Source: Microbacterium nymphoidis (GTDB taxonomy: Bacteria > Actinomycetota > Actinomycetes > Actinomycetales > Microbacteriaceae). Taken from it: DNA of 64,000 bases. The number at the start of each line of letters is the position of its first letter. The stretch's first letter is position 1. Positions 1-7,561 of the stretch are shown here, in pieces. The stretch is from the NCBI RefSeq assembly GCF_021044885.1, contig NZ_JAJNOD010000001.1:620001-684000 (forward strand), read 5' to 3'. Below the pieces are notes generated by a model that was given only the letters and a program-made list of their open reading frames with translations, searched no databases and was not told the DNA's origin. A program made the position numbers and the translations under genes.

Positions 1-538
1 CCGGGACCACGAAGTCGGTGGTGTCAGTCGGGATGGCATCGCCGTCTGGTCCGAGCGTGACGTTCGTGCTCGCGTCGAAGAACGGATTGTCACGAAGAAT
101 GCGCGCTGACACCGCGCGGCGATCGAACACCTGGCCGCAGGTGAGGCATCGCACGCGGCGACCGGTCCCGTGTAGTTCCACGACGCGACGACTTCCCGCC
201 GCCTGGTGCAATCCGTCGACGTTCTGCGTCACCACACCGGTGGCGAGTCCGTCGTTCTCCAGACGGGCGACCGCACGGTGACCGGCGTTCGGTGAGCGGG
301 TGGAGAAGTCCTTCCAGCCCAGTTCGCCTCCGGCCCAGTAGCGACGGCGATCCGCATCGTCCTGAGCGAGGAATCGTTCGTGAGTCATCGGCGTGCGTAC
401 CGGAGCGCCTTCACCGCGATAGTCGGGGATTCCCGACTCCGTGGAGATGCCGGCTCCCGTGATGATCGCGATGCGGTGGCCGGCGAGGAGGTCGGCCGCG
501 CGGAAGATGTCGGCGACCGAGAAGGAAGCAGCGTTCAC
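1..538 (-). CDS. Sir2-family NAD-dependent protein deacylase (partial)
   Basis: The gene runs off the left edge; 179 codons are visible. Residues 28-32 read GAGIS and continue into GIPDYRG, the NAD-binding signature of sirtuins. TQNVDGLH and a catalytic HG follow, then a CxxC pair (CLTC) that begins the structural zinc site. Sirtuins remove acyl groups from lysine using NAD+. The start is taken as the GTG at 538: an ATG one base upstream runs straight into TGA, and TAGGCT lies exactly six bases before the GTG, which fits leaderless transcription. The second zinc pair and the C-terminus are outside the window, so the class of sirtuin cannot be fixed. Confidence 0.9.
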   Translation of the reverse strand, partial: MNAASFSVADIFRAADLLAGHRIAIITGAGISTESGIPDYRGEGAPVRTPMTHERFLAQDDADRRRYWAGGELGWKDFSTRSPNAGHRAVARLENDGLATGVVTQNVDGLHQAAGSRRVVELHGTGRRVRCLTCGQVFDRRAVSARILRDNPFFDASTNVTLGPDGDAIPTDTTDFVVP

Positions 539-600
539 ATCTTCAGCCTAGGCGCGTAGATCCGGCACGCGGCGGTTGCAGCGTTACCCGTGCGATGACG

Positions 601-637
601 AGTGAGGCCGTGAGCGAACATCGCCCACGGCCTCACT
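601..637 (-). terminator. stem-loop downstream of the proline-rich membrane protein gene
   Basis: Perfect 12-bp inverted repeat (AGTGAGGCCGTG at 601-612, complement at 626-637) with a 13-nt loop, 16 bases past the stop codon of the gene ending at 654. There is no T-tract, which is common for actinobacterial terminators. Confidence 0.6.
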
Positions 638-653
638 GCTCATCCGTCACGCG

Positions 654-1931
654 TCACGACCTCGCCGAGCCGTCTCCGTCCTGGATGCGCGTCTGATCGG
701 GCGAGGCTGGAGGCTGCTGCGCCGACTGGTCTGGCGCGTTCGGTGATGCCGGCTGCGGGGCAGGCGGGGCGGGCTGTGCCGGGGAACCGGAAGGCGCGGG
801 GTGGGCTGGGAACCCGCCCGGCACCGGCGGAACCGGAGGCGCTTGCGGGGCGGCCTGCACCGGGTACGCCGGGGGAGCGCCGTACGGAGGCTGACCAGGG
901 TGCTGTCCGGCCGTCGGGTAACCCTGTGAAGTGGGGTAGCTCTGTGAAGCGGGGTAACCCTGTGAAGCCGGCTGCCCCTGTGAAGCAGGGTAAGTCTGCG
1001 AAGCCGGCTGAGCCTGCGGAGGTGCGTAGCCGGGGCCGGCCTGCTGCGCCGGTGCTGGATATCCCTGTTGTGCCGGGGCCGGGTATCCCTGTTGTGCCGG
1101 GGCCGGGTATCCCTGTTGTGCCGGGGCCGGGTATCCCTGCTGTGCCGGGGCCGGGTATCCCTGCTGCGCCGGGTACGGCTGCGATGCGGGAGCGGCGTAC
1201 CCCTGCTGGGCCGACTGGCCGTGCGCCGTCGGGTAGCCGGGCTGGGCGTACGTCGCGGGTGGCGTGGCGTTCGCGGCGTCGTCCCGAGGCTGGAACGCGC
1301 GGATGATCAGCGGGATCACCGTGAGCACGACCGCGATGAGCGCGGTCGCTCCCGCGACCCGCCACCACCAGTCCGGATATTCGGGGGCCGGGAAGGCGGC
1401 CGGAATCGCGAGCACCAGCGCCGTGAGCCAGCCGAAGGCGATGGCTCCGTAGCCGGCGATCCGCGACACCTGTGGTGTCGTCGGCCTGCGGGTGAACGGC
1501 ACGTAGAGCTGGGTGATGCCGAGGGCCGCACGCAGGAGGAGCAGCACGCCCAGCAGGCGGAACATCTGCACGGACCAGACGACCTCGTCAGCCGTGTCGG
1601 CCGGCTGACCCCATCCATTCCAGATCTTGAGAAGACCGATGGCGATGATCACCACGTTGACCACGGTGGAGGCGCCCAGGTACCAGGGATCCTTGCCACG
1701 AGTGATAGCCGTGTCGATCAAGACCGCGCCCGCGAACGCTCCGACGAGCAGCAGAGTGAGCCAGGCCCTGCCCGCCACGTTCGACTGATCGCCGACGATG
1801 ATGAAGAAGCCGCCGAGCAGCGCTGCGGCAACGAGCATGCCGATGGCCAGCCACATCGCGATCCGGCTCACGTTGAGACCGGCGGCGGGGCGCGCTTCGG
1901 CCGGAGCGCCCGGCTGTTGTGAATGAGACAT
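654..1931 (-). CDS. four-pass membrane protein with proline/glutamine-rich repeat tail
   Basis: 425 residues. The N-terminal 210 residues hold four to six hydrophobic segments separated by short loops. The rest is a low-complexity, probably cytoplasmic or surface tail rich in Pro, Gln, Ala, Tyr and Gly, including a tandem YPAPAQQG octapeptide. The start at 1931 is supported by a GGGGGAG ribosome binding site; an in-frame extension to 2030 lacks one. I do not recognise a function. Such tails occur on membrane proteins that cluster or interact with envelope machinery, but nothing here names a partner. Confidence 0.7.
   Translation of the reverse strand: MSHSQQPGAPAEARPAAGLNVSRIAMWLAIGMLVAAALLGGFFIIVGDQSNVAGRAWLTLLLVGAFAGAVLIDTAITRGKDPWYLGASTVVNVVIIAIGLLKIWNGWGQPADTADEVVWSVQMFRLLGVLLLLRAALGITQLYVPFTRRPTTPQVSRIAGYGAIAFGWLTALVLAIPAAFPAPEYPDWWWRVAGATALIAVVLTVIPLIIRAFQPRDDAANATPPATYAQPGYPTAHGQSAQQGYAAPASQPYPAQQGYPAPAQQGYPAPAQQGYPAPAQQGYPAPAQQGYPAPAQQAGPGYAPPQAQPASQTYPASQGQPASQGYPASQSYPTSQGYPTAGQHPGQPPYGAPPAYPVQAAPQAPPVPPVPGGFPAHPAPSGSPAQPAPPAPQPASPNAPDQSAQQPPASPDQTRIQDGDGSARS
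1061..1175 (-). repeat. 24-bp tandem repeat encoding YPAPAQQG
   Basis: About four and a half copies of a 24-bp unit lie head to tail at 1061, 1085, 1109, 1133 and 1157, nearly identical at the DNA level. They are in frame in the tail of the membrane protein, so copy-number change adds or removes eight residues without a frameshift. Confidence 0.85.
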
Positions 1932-2049
1932 GAACTCCCCCTTCTGAGTGAGCCCACAGTACCGCGAGGCGCTCCGGTATGCCCGGCGTCGCGATCCGTG
2001 TGGACACCGCGTCGCCGCGCCTGTGGACAACCTGCGCGATGATGGAGCG

Positions 2050-2847
2050 ATGCCCGTGCACGAGCGCTTCGACCCCGCAGATCCCCGACTGGCGCCACTG
2101 CGATCGATGACCGACGCCGCCCATCGTCGCGCAGCAGACGCCGCTCATGGCACGTACGTCGCGGAGTCGCTGCCGGTGCTGGAACGCGCGATCTCCGCCG
2201 GTCATCGCGTGCGAACGATGCTGATCGCGCCGCGGTGGCTTGAGCAGATCCAGCAGCTCGCGGCGCCGGACGTCGACGTCTTCGTGGGCGCGCCGGACCT
2301 CTTGGCCGCTGTGACGGGGTTCGACATGCATCGAGGCGTGATCGCCGTGGTGGAGCGTCCCGCTCCGCGTGCGCTGGACACGCTTCTGGACGGCCGGCCG
2401 CTCGTCGTGCTGGAGAACATCACCGACCAGGCGAACATCGGTGCGATCTTCCGGAACGCGGCGGCGCTCGGTGCCGCCGGCGTGGTCCTCACGCCCACCA
2501 CGGGCGATCCGCTCTACCGGCGCAGCATCCGCGTGAGCATGGGAACCGTGTTCCAGGTGCCGTGGGCGCGCGCGTCGTCATGGCGGGGGCTGCTCGAGGC
2601 GCTCGCCTCTGCGGGCTATACGACCGCGGCGCTGGCTCTCGACCCCCGCGCGGTCGAACTGCAGGACTACCGCCCCGCGGGGCCGGTGGCCCTCGTGCTG
2701 GGAGCTGAGGGCCCGGGGCTCGCATCCGAGATCATCGACGCAGTGGACGACGTCGTCATGATCCCGATGACGGCCGGTGTCGACTCGCTGAACGTCGCCG
2801 CCACGAGCGCCATCGCACTGTGGCACCTGGTGGGCGCGCGCGACTGA
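2050..2847 (+). CDS. TrmH/SpoU-family RNA 2'-O-methyltransferase
   Basis: 265 residues. The C-terminal SPOUT domain shows the three family motifs: NIGAIFRNAAALGA near residue 125, LVLGAEGPGLA near 215, and the SLNVAATSAIALW knot at the end. Such enzymes methylate a ribose 2'-OH in rRNA or tRNA using SAM; the N-terminal part resembles the substrate-binding domain of this class. The exact RNA target cannot be read from sequence. The start at 2050 is preceded at six bases by GATGAT, a weak match to the local leaderless promoter pattern. The gene converges on the SGNH hydrolase gene, with only six bases between the stops. Confidence 0.85.
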   Translation: MPVHERFDPADPRLAPLRSMTDAAHRRAADAAHGTYVAESLPVLERAISAGHRVRTMLIAPRWLEQIQQLAAPDVDVFVGAPDLLAAVTGFDMHRGVIAVVERPAPRALDTLLDGRPLVVLENITDQANIGAIFRNAAALGAAGVVLTPTTGDPLYRRSIRVSMGTVFQVPWARASSWRGLLEALASAGYTTAALALDPRAVELQDYRPAGPVALVLGAEGPGLASEIIDAVDDVVMIPMTAGVDSLNVAATSAIALWHLVGARD

Positions 2848-2860
2848 GCGCGCTCAGTCG
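2841..2860. other. 20-bp perfect palindrome containing both convergent stop codons
   Basis: CGACTGAGCGCGCTCAGTCG is self-complementary over all 20 bases. It contains the TGA of the methyltransferase gene (2845-2847) and, on the other strand, the TGA of the SGNH gene (2854-2856). It may act as a minimal bidirectional end signal or be coincidental. Confidence 0.6.
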
Positions 2861-3708
2861 GGGCTGTCGCCGAGGAGGCTCACCGGGAGCGGCTCCGGAC
2901 GCTTCGCGGAGATGGTGTCGCCGGAGGACTGGTGCCGAAGACGTCGCAGCACCCAGGGAACCAGGTGCTCTCGCGCCCAGGAGATGTCGCCGACCCGCGC
3001 TTCGCGCCAGGTCCGGGGAACGATCGCGTCTGGCTGCATGGGAACGAGATCGTTCGGCACATTCAGGGCACGCAGCACCATCCGGGCCACTTCGTGATGG
3101 CCCAGCGGGTTCATGTGGAGGCGGTCCTCCGCGAAGAACCGGGGGTCCTGGACCTCTTTGAGCGCCCACTGGTCCGCCACGATGCAGTCGTACTTCTCGG
3201 CGACCGCCCGGATGTTCTCGTTGTAAATCGCGATCTTCCCGCGGAACGGGCGGAACACCGGCGTGAAGGTGACGTCGATGCCGGTGAACACCACGATCGT
3301 GGCGCCGTCGCGACTGAGCCGTGCAACCGACTCGTCGAAGAGCTCCGCGATGTGGTCGGGGTCGGTTCCCGGACGGATGACGTCGTTGCCGCCCGCGCAG
3401 AAGGTAATGAGGTCCGGCTTCAGTTCGAGGGCGGCGTCGATCTGCTCGTCCATGATCTGCTGGATGAGCTTGCCGCGGACGGCAAGGTTGGCGTACGCGA
3501 AGTCTTCCGTGCCGGTTCCGAGGACCTCCGCGACCCGGTCGGCCCACCCCCGCAGACCGTTGGGAGCCGAGGGCTCCGGGTCTCCGACGCCCTCGGTGAA
3601 GGAGTCCCCGATGGCCACATAACGGCGCCAGGGGTGCGGGCCGTCGTTGTCGCGGGCGGTGTGCGGCGGGTTCTGCCGCACGTCGTCCTTCTCGTCGCGC
3701 TTCGTCAT
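2854..3708 (-). CDS. SGNH/GDSL-family hydrolase
   Basis: 284 residues from the ATG at 3708, which has a weak purine-rich stretch before it; an in-frame ATG at 3762 is a possible longer start. The blocks of the SGNH fold are visible: AIGDSFTEGVGD with the nucleophile serine, a glycine before the catalytic region, FCAGGNDV with the oxyanion asparagine, and DRLHMNPLGH carrying the Asp-His pair. The family hydrolyses esters, including lipids and acetylated sugars. No signal peptide or membrane segment is seen, so it is probably cytoplasmic. A paralogue with the same motif layout lies at 53328-54089. Confidence 0.85.
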   Translation of the reverse strand: MTKRDEKDDVRQNPPHTARDNDGPHPWRRYVAIGDSFTEGVGDPEPSAPNGLRGWADRVAEVLGTGTEDFAYANLAVRGKLIQQIMDEQIDAALELKPDLITFCAGGNDVIRPGTDPDHIAELFDESVARLSRDGATIVVFTGIDVTFTPVFRPFRGKIAIYNENIRAVAEKYDCIVADQWALKEVQDPRFFAEDRLHMNPLGHHEVARMVLRALNVPNDLVPMQPDAIVPRTWREARVGDISWAREHLVPWVLRRLRHQSSGDTISAKRPEPLPVSLLGDSPD

Positions 3709-3833
3709 GATCGCCTGCTTTCCGCGTCGGGCCGCGCCCACCGGCGGGGCACCCGGAAGCATAACAGCGGCATCCGAGGGTGTCGTCCGAGTCCCGGGGA
3801 GCAGTGTCGGTGGAGGCGACTATCCTTGACCGA

Positions 3834-5582
3834 GTGCTGTCACCGTCCTATCCGCAGAGAGCCCCGTGGGGTACCGCGGGAAAGCTCCGAGCGTGGCAGC
3901 AGGAAGCCCTGGAACAGTACTTCGCCCAGGACAAGCGCGATTTCCTCGTGGCCGCGACCCCAGGCGCAGGAAAGACGACTTTCGCGCTGACACTGGCCCA
4001 GGAACTCCTGCGCACCGGTGTGGTCGAGAAGATGATCGTGGTGGCACCCACCGAGCATCTGAAGACCCAGTGGGCCGATGCCGCAGCTCGCCTGCACATC
4101 CGTCTCGATCCGGTGTTCCGCAACTCTCATGTGGCTCCCGCGCGCTATTACCATGGCGTCGTCGTCACCTATGCGCAGGTGGCCGCACGTGCATCCGTGC
4201 ACCGTCGTCTGACGCAGTCTGCACGCACGTTGGTGGTCCTGGACGAGGTCCACCACGGCGGCGACGCGCTCAGCTGGGGGGACGCGATCCGTGAGGCGTA
4301 CGGCCCCGCGACCCGCCGGCTCTCCCTCTCCGGCACACCGTTCCGTTCCGACACCGCGCCCATTCCGTTCGTGGAGTACCACCCCGATGAGTCGGGGGGA
4401 CGAGTGTCCACGACCGACTACAACTACGGTTACGGTCGCGCCCTCGCGGATGGCGTCGTCCGCCCGGTGCTGTTCCACGTGTACGCGGGCACCATGCGGT
4501 GGCAGACCAGTATGGGCGACGAGCTGGAGGCGAACCTCGGGCAGGAGAACACCAAGGACGTCAATGCCCAGGCATGGCGTACCGCCTTGGATCCCGAGGG
4601 CGAGTGGATGCAGGTGGTCCTGCGATCCGCGAACGACCGGCTGACCGAGATCCGCAAGCACGTGCCGGATGCCGGCGGGCTGGTGATCGCCACGGATCAG
4701 ACCGTGGCGCGCGCGTACGCGAAGCTGCTGCACGGTATCAGCGGTGAGCACCCCACCATCGTCCTCAGCGACGAGAGCGATGCGTCGGCACGGATCGAGA
4801 AGTTCGCCGAGTCGACGAGCAGGTGGATGGTCGCCGTCCGCATGGTGTCGGAGGGCGTCGACGTGCCGCGCCTCGCCGTGGGCGTGTACGCCACCTCGTC
4901 CTCCACGCCGCTGTTCTTCGCCCAGGCGATCGGACGCTTCGTGCGCGCTCGCCGTCGTGGCGAGGCCGCGAGTGTCTTCCTGCCGAATGTGCCGCCCCTG
5001 ATGAAGCTGGCCAACGAGATGGAGAAGCAGCGCGATCATGCGCTGGACCGGCAGACCAAGGATGAAGACGGGCTGGAGGACTCGCTGCTGGATGCGGCGA
5101 ACCGCGAGGAGAAGGCGGAAGACGCTCTCACCGAGGAATTCCAGTACCAGCCGATCGCCTCGACGGCGCATTTCGATTCGATCGTTTTCGAAGGGCAGCA
5201 GTTCGGCCAGCTCGCCGAGCCTGGAACGGCCGAAGAGCTGGAGTTCATCGGCCTTCCGGGGCTTCTCGAACCCGAGCACGTCCACGAGCTGCTCATGCAG
5301 CACCAGGCGAAACAGGCCAAGCATCGCGAGGCCCGCGAGGCCCGCGAGAAGTCCAGCGGGGAGCGGGAGACCTCTCTTCCCGAACCGCTGCACCGCACCC
5401 TCCGCGAGCAGCGTCAGTTGCTGAACACGCTCGTCGGACTCTATGCGCGCCAGAGCGGGGAGCCCCATGGGGTGGTCCACGCTCAGCTCCGGCGAGAATG
5501 CGGCGGTCCGGCGGTCGGTACCGCGACGGTGGCGCAGTTGCAGAAGCGCATCGAGGTCATTCGGCGCCGGGTGCGTTCCTGA
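3834..5582 (+). CDS. superfamily 2 DEAD/DEAH-box helicase
   Basis: 582 residues from the GTG at 3834. Walker A is ATPGAGKTT (residues 41-49), motif II is DEVHH (137-141), motif III LSGTPFRSD follows, and the second RecA-like domain has SEGVDVPRLAVG and the QAIGRFVRARR arginine-finger motif. The C-terminal third is charged and helical. It is an ATP-dependent nucleic-acid translocase or helicase of a type common in actinobacteria; its substrate is not known to me. TATCCT lies seven bases before the GTG, close to the leaderless pattern, and in-frame GTG/ATG codons upstream lack a ribosome binding site. Confidence 0.85.
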   Translation: MLSPSYPQRAPWGTAGKLRAWQQEALEQYFAQDKRDFLVAATPGAGKTTFALTLAQELLRTGVVEKMIVVAPTEHLKTQWADAAARLHIRLDPVFRNSHVAPARYYHGVVVTYAQVAARASVHRRLTQSARTLVVLDEVHHGGDALSWGDAIREAYGPATRRLSLSGTPFRSDTAPIPFVEYHPDESGGRVSTTDYNYGYGRALADGVVRPVLFHVYAGTMRWQTSMGDELEANLGQENTKDVNAQAWRTALDPEGEWMQVVLRSANDRLTEIRKHVPDAGGLVIATDQTVARAYAKLLHGISGEHPTIVLSDESDASARIEKFAESTSRWMVAVRMVSEGVDVPRLAVGVYATSSSTPLFFAQAIGRFVRARRRGEAASVFLPNVPPLMKLANEMEKQRDHALDRQTKDEDGLEDSLLDAANREEKAEDALTEEFQYQPIASTAHFDSIVFEGQQFGQLAEPGTAEELEFIGLPGLLEPEHVHELLMQHQAKQAKHREAREAREKSSGERETSLPEPLHRTLREQRQLLNTLVGLYARQSGEPHGVVHAQLRRECGGPAVGTATVAQLQKRIEVIRRRVRS

Positions 5583-5586
5583 TGAT

Positions 5587-5608
5587 CGGGCCGCCGTTCG
5601 GCGGCCCG
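5587..5608 (+). terminator. stem-loop after the helicase gene
   Basis: Perfect 9-bp GC stem (CGGGCCGCC, complement at 5600-5608) with a GTTC loop, five bases after the helicase stop codon. Confidence 0.65.
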
Positions 5609-5688
5609 AAATGCTGGTAATCCGCGAGATTCCGCGGTTTCCGGGCGCGCCGACATCTACGGTGGAAGCTGCCGTCCCGAGGAGAACG

Positions 5689-6774
5689 ATGTCTGCGCCT
5701 GCCCCCGCCGCCCCTGCCCCCACCGACGCCGACCGACGCCGCTGGGCGAAGTACCTGGCCGACGAGCGTGCCGAAGCACACGTCTACCGTCGCCTCGCCG
5801 AACGCAAGACGGGGGAGGAGCGCGACATCCTGCTGGCCCTCGCCGACGCCGAAGGACGTCACGAGTCGCACTGGCTGGCCCTCCTCGGTGGAGAGCCCGC
5901 GCGACTGCCGCGCGCGGGCGTGCGCACTCGCCTGCTCGGGTGGATGGCCGGCAACTTTGGTTCGATCTTCACGCTCGCTCTTGCGCAGCAGGCCGAGGCT
6001 CGCTCGCCGTACGCGGATGAGGAGTTCGCGACAGCGGCGATGGCGGCCGATGAGAAGGTCCACCATGAGGTCGTCCGCGGCCTCGCTGCGCGGGGGCGTC
6101 GCCGTCTGGCGGGCACGTTCCGTGCGGCGGTTTTCGGCGCGAACGACGGCCTCGTCAGCAACCTGGCCCTCATCATGGGTATCGGCGCGACCGGTGTCGC
6201 ACCGCAGTTCGTCCTCTTCAGTGGTCTCGCCGGTCTGCTCGCTGGTGCGCTGTCGATGGGGGCGGGCGAGTTCGTCTCGGTGCGCTCCCAGCGTGAGCTT
6301 CTGGATGCCACACAGCCCAGCGATCTGGGCGATGATGCCTACCTCGACCTGGATCTCGACGCCAACGAAGTGGCGCTCATCTATCGCACTCGGGGGATTC
6401 CCGAGGACGAGGCCATGGCGCGGGCGCGTAGTGTGCTCGAAGCCTCGCACGCGGGCACCAAACCCCAGCGAGAGGTGCAGGAGGATGACGAAGTGGTCGG
6501 CTCTGCATGGGGCGCGGCGATCTCGAGCTTCCTTTTCTTCGCCTCCGGCGCGGTGATTCCCGTGCTGCCCTGGCTTTTCGGCGCGACCGGGCTGCTGGCC
6601 GTCGTGATCGCTCTGGTGCTGGTGGGCATCGCGCTCATGTCGACCGGGGCGATGGTCGGGATCCTCTCCGGGGCGTCCCCGCTGCGTCGCGCTCTGCGCC
6701 AGCTCCTGATTGGCTTCGGCGCCGCGGCCGTCACCTACGTGCTCGGCCTGGTGTTCAACGTCTCCGTCGCCTGA
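5689..6774 (+). CDS. VIT1/CCC1-family transporter with N-terminal ferritin-like domain
   Basis: 361 residues. Residues 15-135 form a four-helix, rubrerythrin-like domain with Glu/His pairs (EGRHESHW near 55-62, DEKVHHEVV near 121-129) that could bind iron. From residue 149 the VIT1 signature FGANDGLVSN begins, followed by about five membrane segments. VIT1/CCC1 proteins move Fe2+ or Mn2+ across membranes, and the ferritin-like fusion suggests sensing or loading of the metal. The start has a GAGGAG ribosome binding site eight bases upstream. It precedes csbD in a group that looks stress-related. Confidence 0.88.
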   Translation: MSAPAPAAPAPTDADRRRWAKYLADERAEAHVYRRLAERKTGEERDILLALADAEGRHESHWLALLGGEPARLPRAGVRTRLLGWMAGNFGSIFTLALAQQAEARSPYADEEFATAAMAADEKVHHEVVRGLAARGRRRLAGTFRAAVFGANDGLVSNLALIMGIGATGVAPQFVLFSGLAGLLAGALSMGAGEFVSVRSQRELLDATQPSDLGDDAYLDLDLDANEVALIYRTRGIPEDEAMARARSVLEASHAGTKPQREVQEDDEVVGSAWGAAISSFLFFASGAVIPVLPWLFGATGLLAVVIALVLVGIALMSTGAMVGILSGASPLRRALRQLLIGFGAAAVTYVLGLVFNVSVA

Positions 6775-6980
6775 GAACGTCGCGCCGCACGAGAACGTCT
6801 CCGTCGGGGGGAGATCCTTCGCCGTCATCCAGGGTGCTTCGCCCGGAGGTGACCACCCGCCGGACGCTGGAGGTCATCACGTCCTCACGCCGGTGTCAAC
6901 CCGGTTGCGTGCCGCGTCGCGCCCGGGTGAGCGTGGGGGAGTCGGCGCATCCGCGTCGACGATCGACGAAAGGACGCCCC

Positions 6981-7190
6981 ATGGCTATCGGAGACAAGGC
7001 ACAGCACAAGGCTGAGGAGCTCGCCGGGAAGGCCAAGCACGCCGCTGGCAAGGTGACCGGTAACGAGGACCTGGAGGCCCGCGGCTTCGCCGAGGAGCAG
7101 AACGCCAAGCTCAAGCAGGGTGTCGACAAGGCACACGACGCGGCTGAGCACGCGAAGGACGAGATCGAGGACCGTCTGGACCGTCAGTGA
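6981..7190 (+). CDS. CsbD-like stress protein
   Basis: 69 residues, highly charged and helical, starting MAIGDKAQHKAEELAGKAK. The repeated KA-E-AGK pattern and the conserved GNEDLEARG segment match the CsbD family, small general-stress proteins of unknown biochemical role. The start is set by AAAGGA just upstream. The 206 bases before it contain no gene and no promoter box I can assign. Confidence 0.85.
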   Translation: MAIGDKAQHKAEELAGKAKHAAGKVTGNEDLEARGFAEEQNAKLKQGVDKAHDAAEHAKDEIEDRLDRQ

Positions 7191-7298
7191 CCAGGCCCAT
7201 GGCACCTCGGGGACGCGGAGTCAACCCCCTCCGCCCCGGGTGCGCATGACCATAGCGTGAAGGCCCGGTCGCACCCGCGACCACGGAAGGAGTCCCTC

Positions 7299-7463
7299 AT
7301 GAACATCCTGTTCATCGTGATCGTGGTTATCGCGATCGTGCTCGCCATCACGGGCGGACTGGTGCAGTCCCTGAACTTCCTGCTCTGGGTTGGACTGGTG
7401 CTGCTGGTACTGGCCGTGATCGCCTGGCTGATCCGGTCGCTGACAGGGCGCAAGGCGCCCTGA
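7299..7463 (+). CDS. 54-residue membrane protein
   Basis: Two hydrophobic segments, roughly residues 3-20 and 25-46, and a basic C-terminal end (RSLTGRKAP). GGAAGGAG five bases upstream supports the ATG at 7299 over the in-frame ATG at 7257. Small two-pass proteins of this kind are common next to CsbD genes in Microbacteriaceae-like genomes; the function is not known to me. Confidence 0.75.
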   Translation: MNILFIVIVVIAIVLAITGGLVQSLNFLLWVGLVLLVLAVIAWLIRSLTGRKAP

Positions 7464-7511
7464 TCGGTTCCGGCGGGGGCGCAGAAGCGAACCCGCCGGT
7501 GGGTGTGAACG

Positions 7512-7557
7512 AGCGGTGCCGGTGCCGCGGACAGACGTCCGCGACACCGGCACCGCT
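7512..7557. terminator. bidirectional stem-loop between convergent genes
   Basis: 21-bp arms with a single C/A mismatch, beginning AGCGGTGCCGGTG at 7512 and closing at 7557, with an AGAC loop. It lies between the stop of the small membrane protein (7463) and the stop of the calcium-repeat protein (7562). Confidence 0.75.
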
Positions 7558-7561
7558 GGTG

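Noticed and set aside
538..540. ATG at 540 as start of the Sir2 gene
   Set aside because: It is followed at once by TGA; the overlapping GTG at 538 opens the sirtuin frame.
1061..1175. Possible CRISPR array
   Set aside because: The 24-bp units are contiguous with no spacers and encode an in-frame octapeptide.
3840..5723. 627-codon open frame on the minus strand opposite the helicase gene
   Set aside because: It is the usual antisense frame of a GC-rich gene; it has no family motifs, and the plus-strand frame carries complete helicase motifs.
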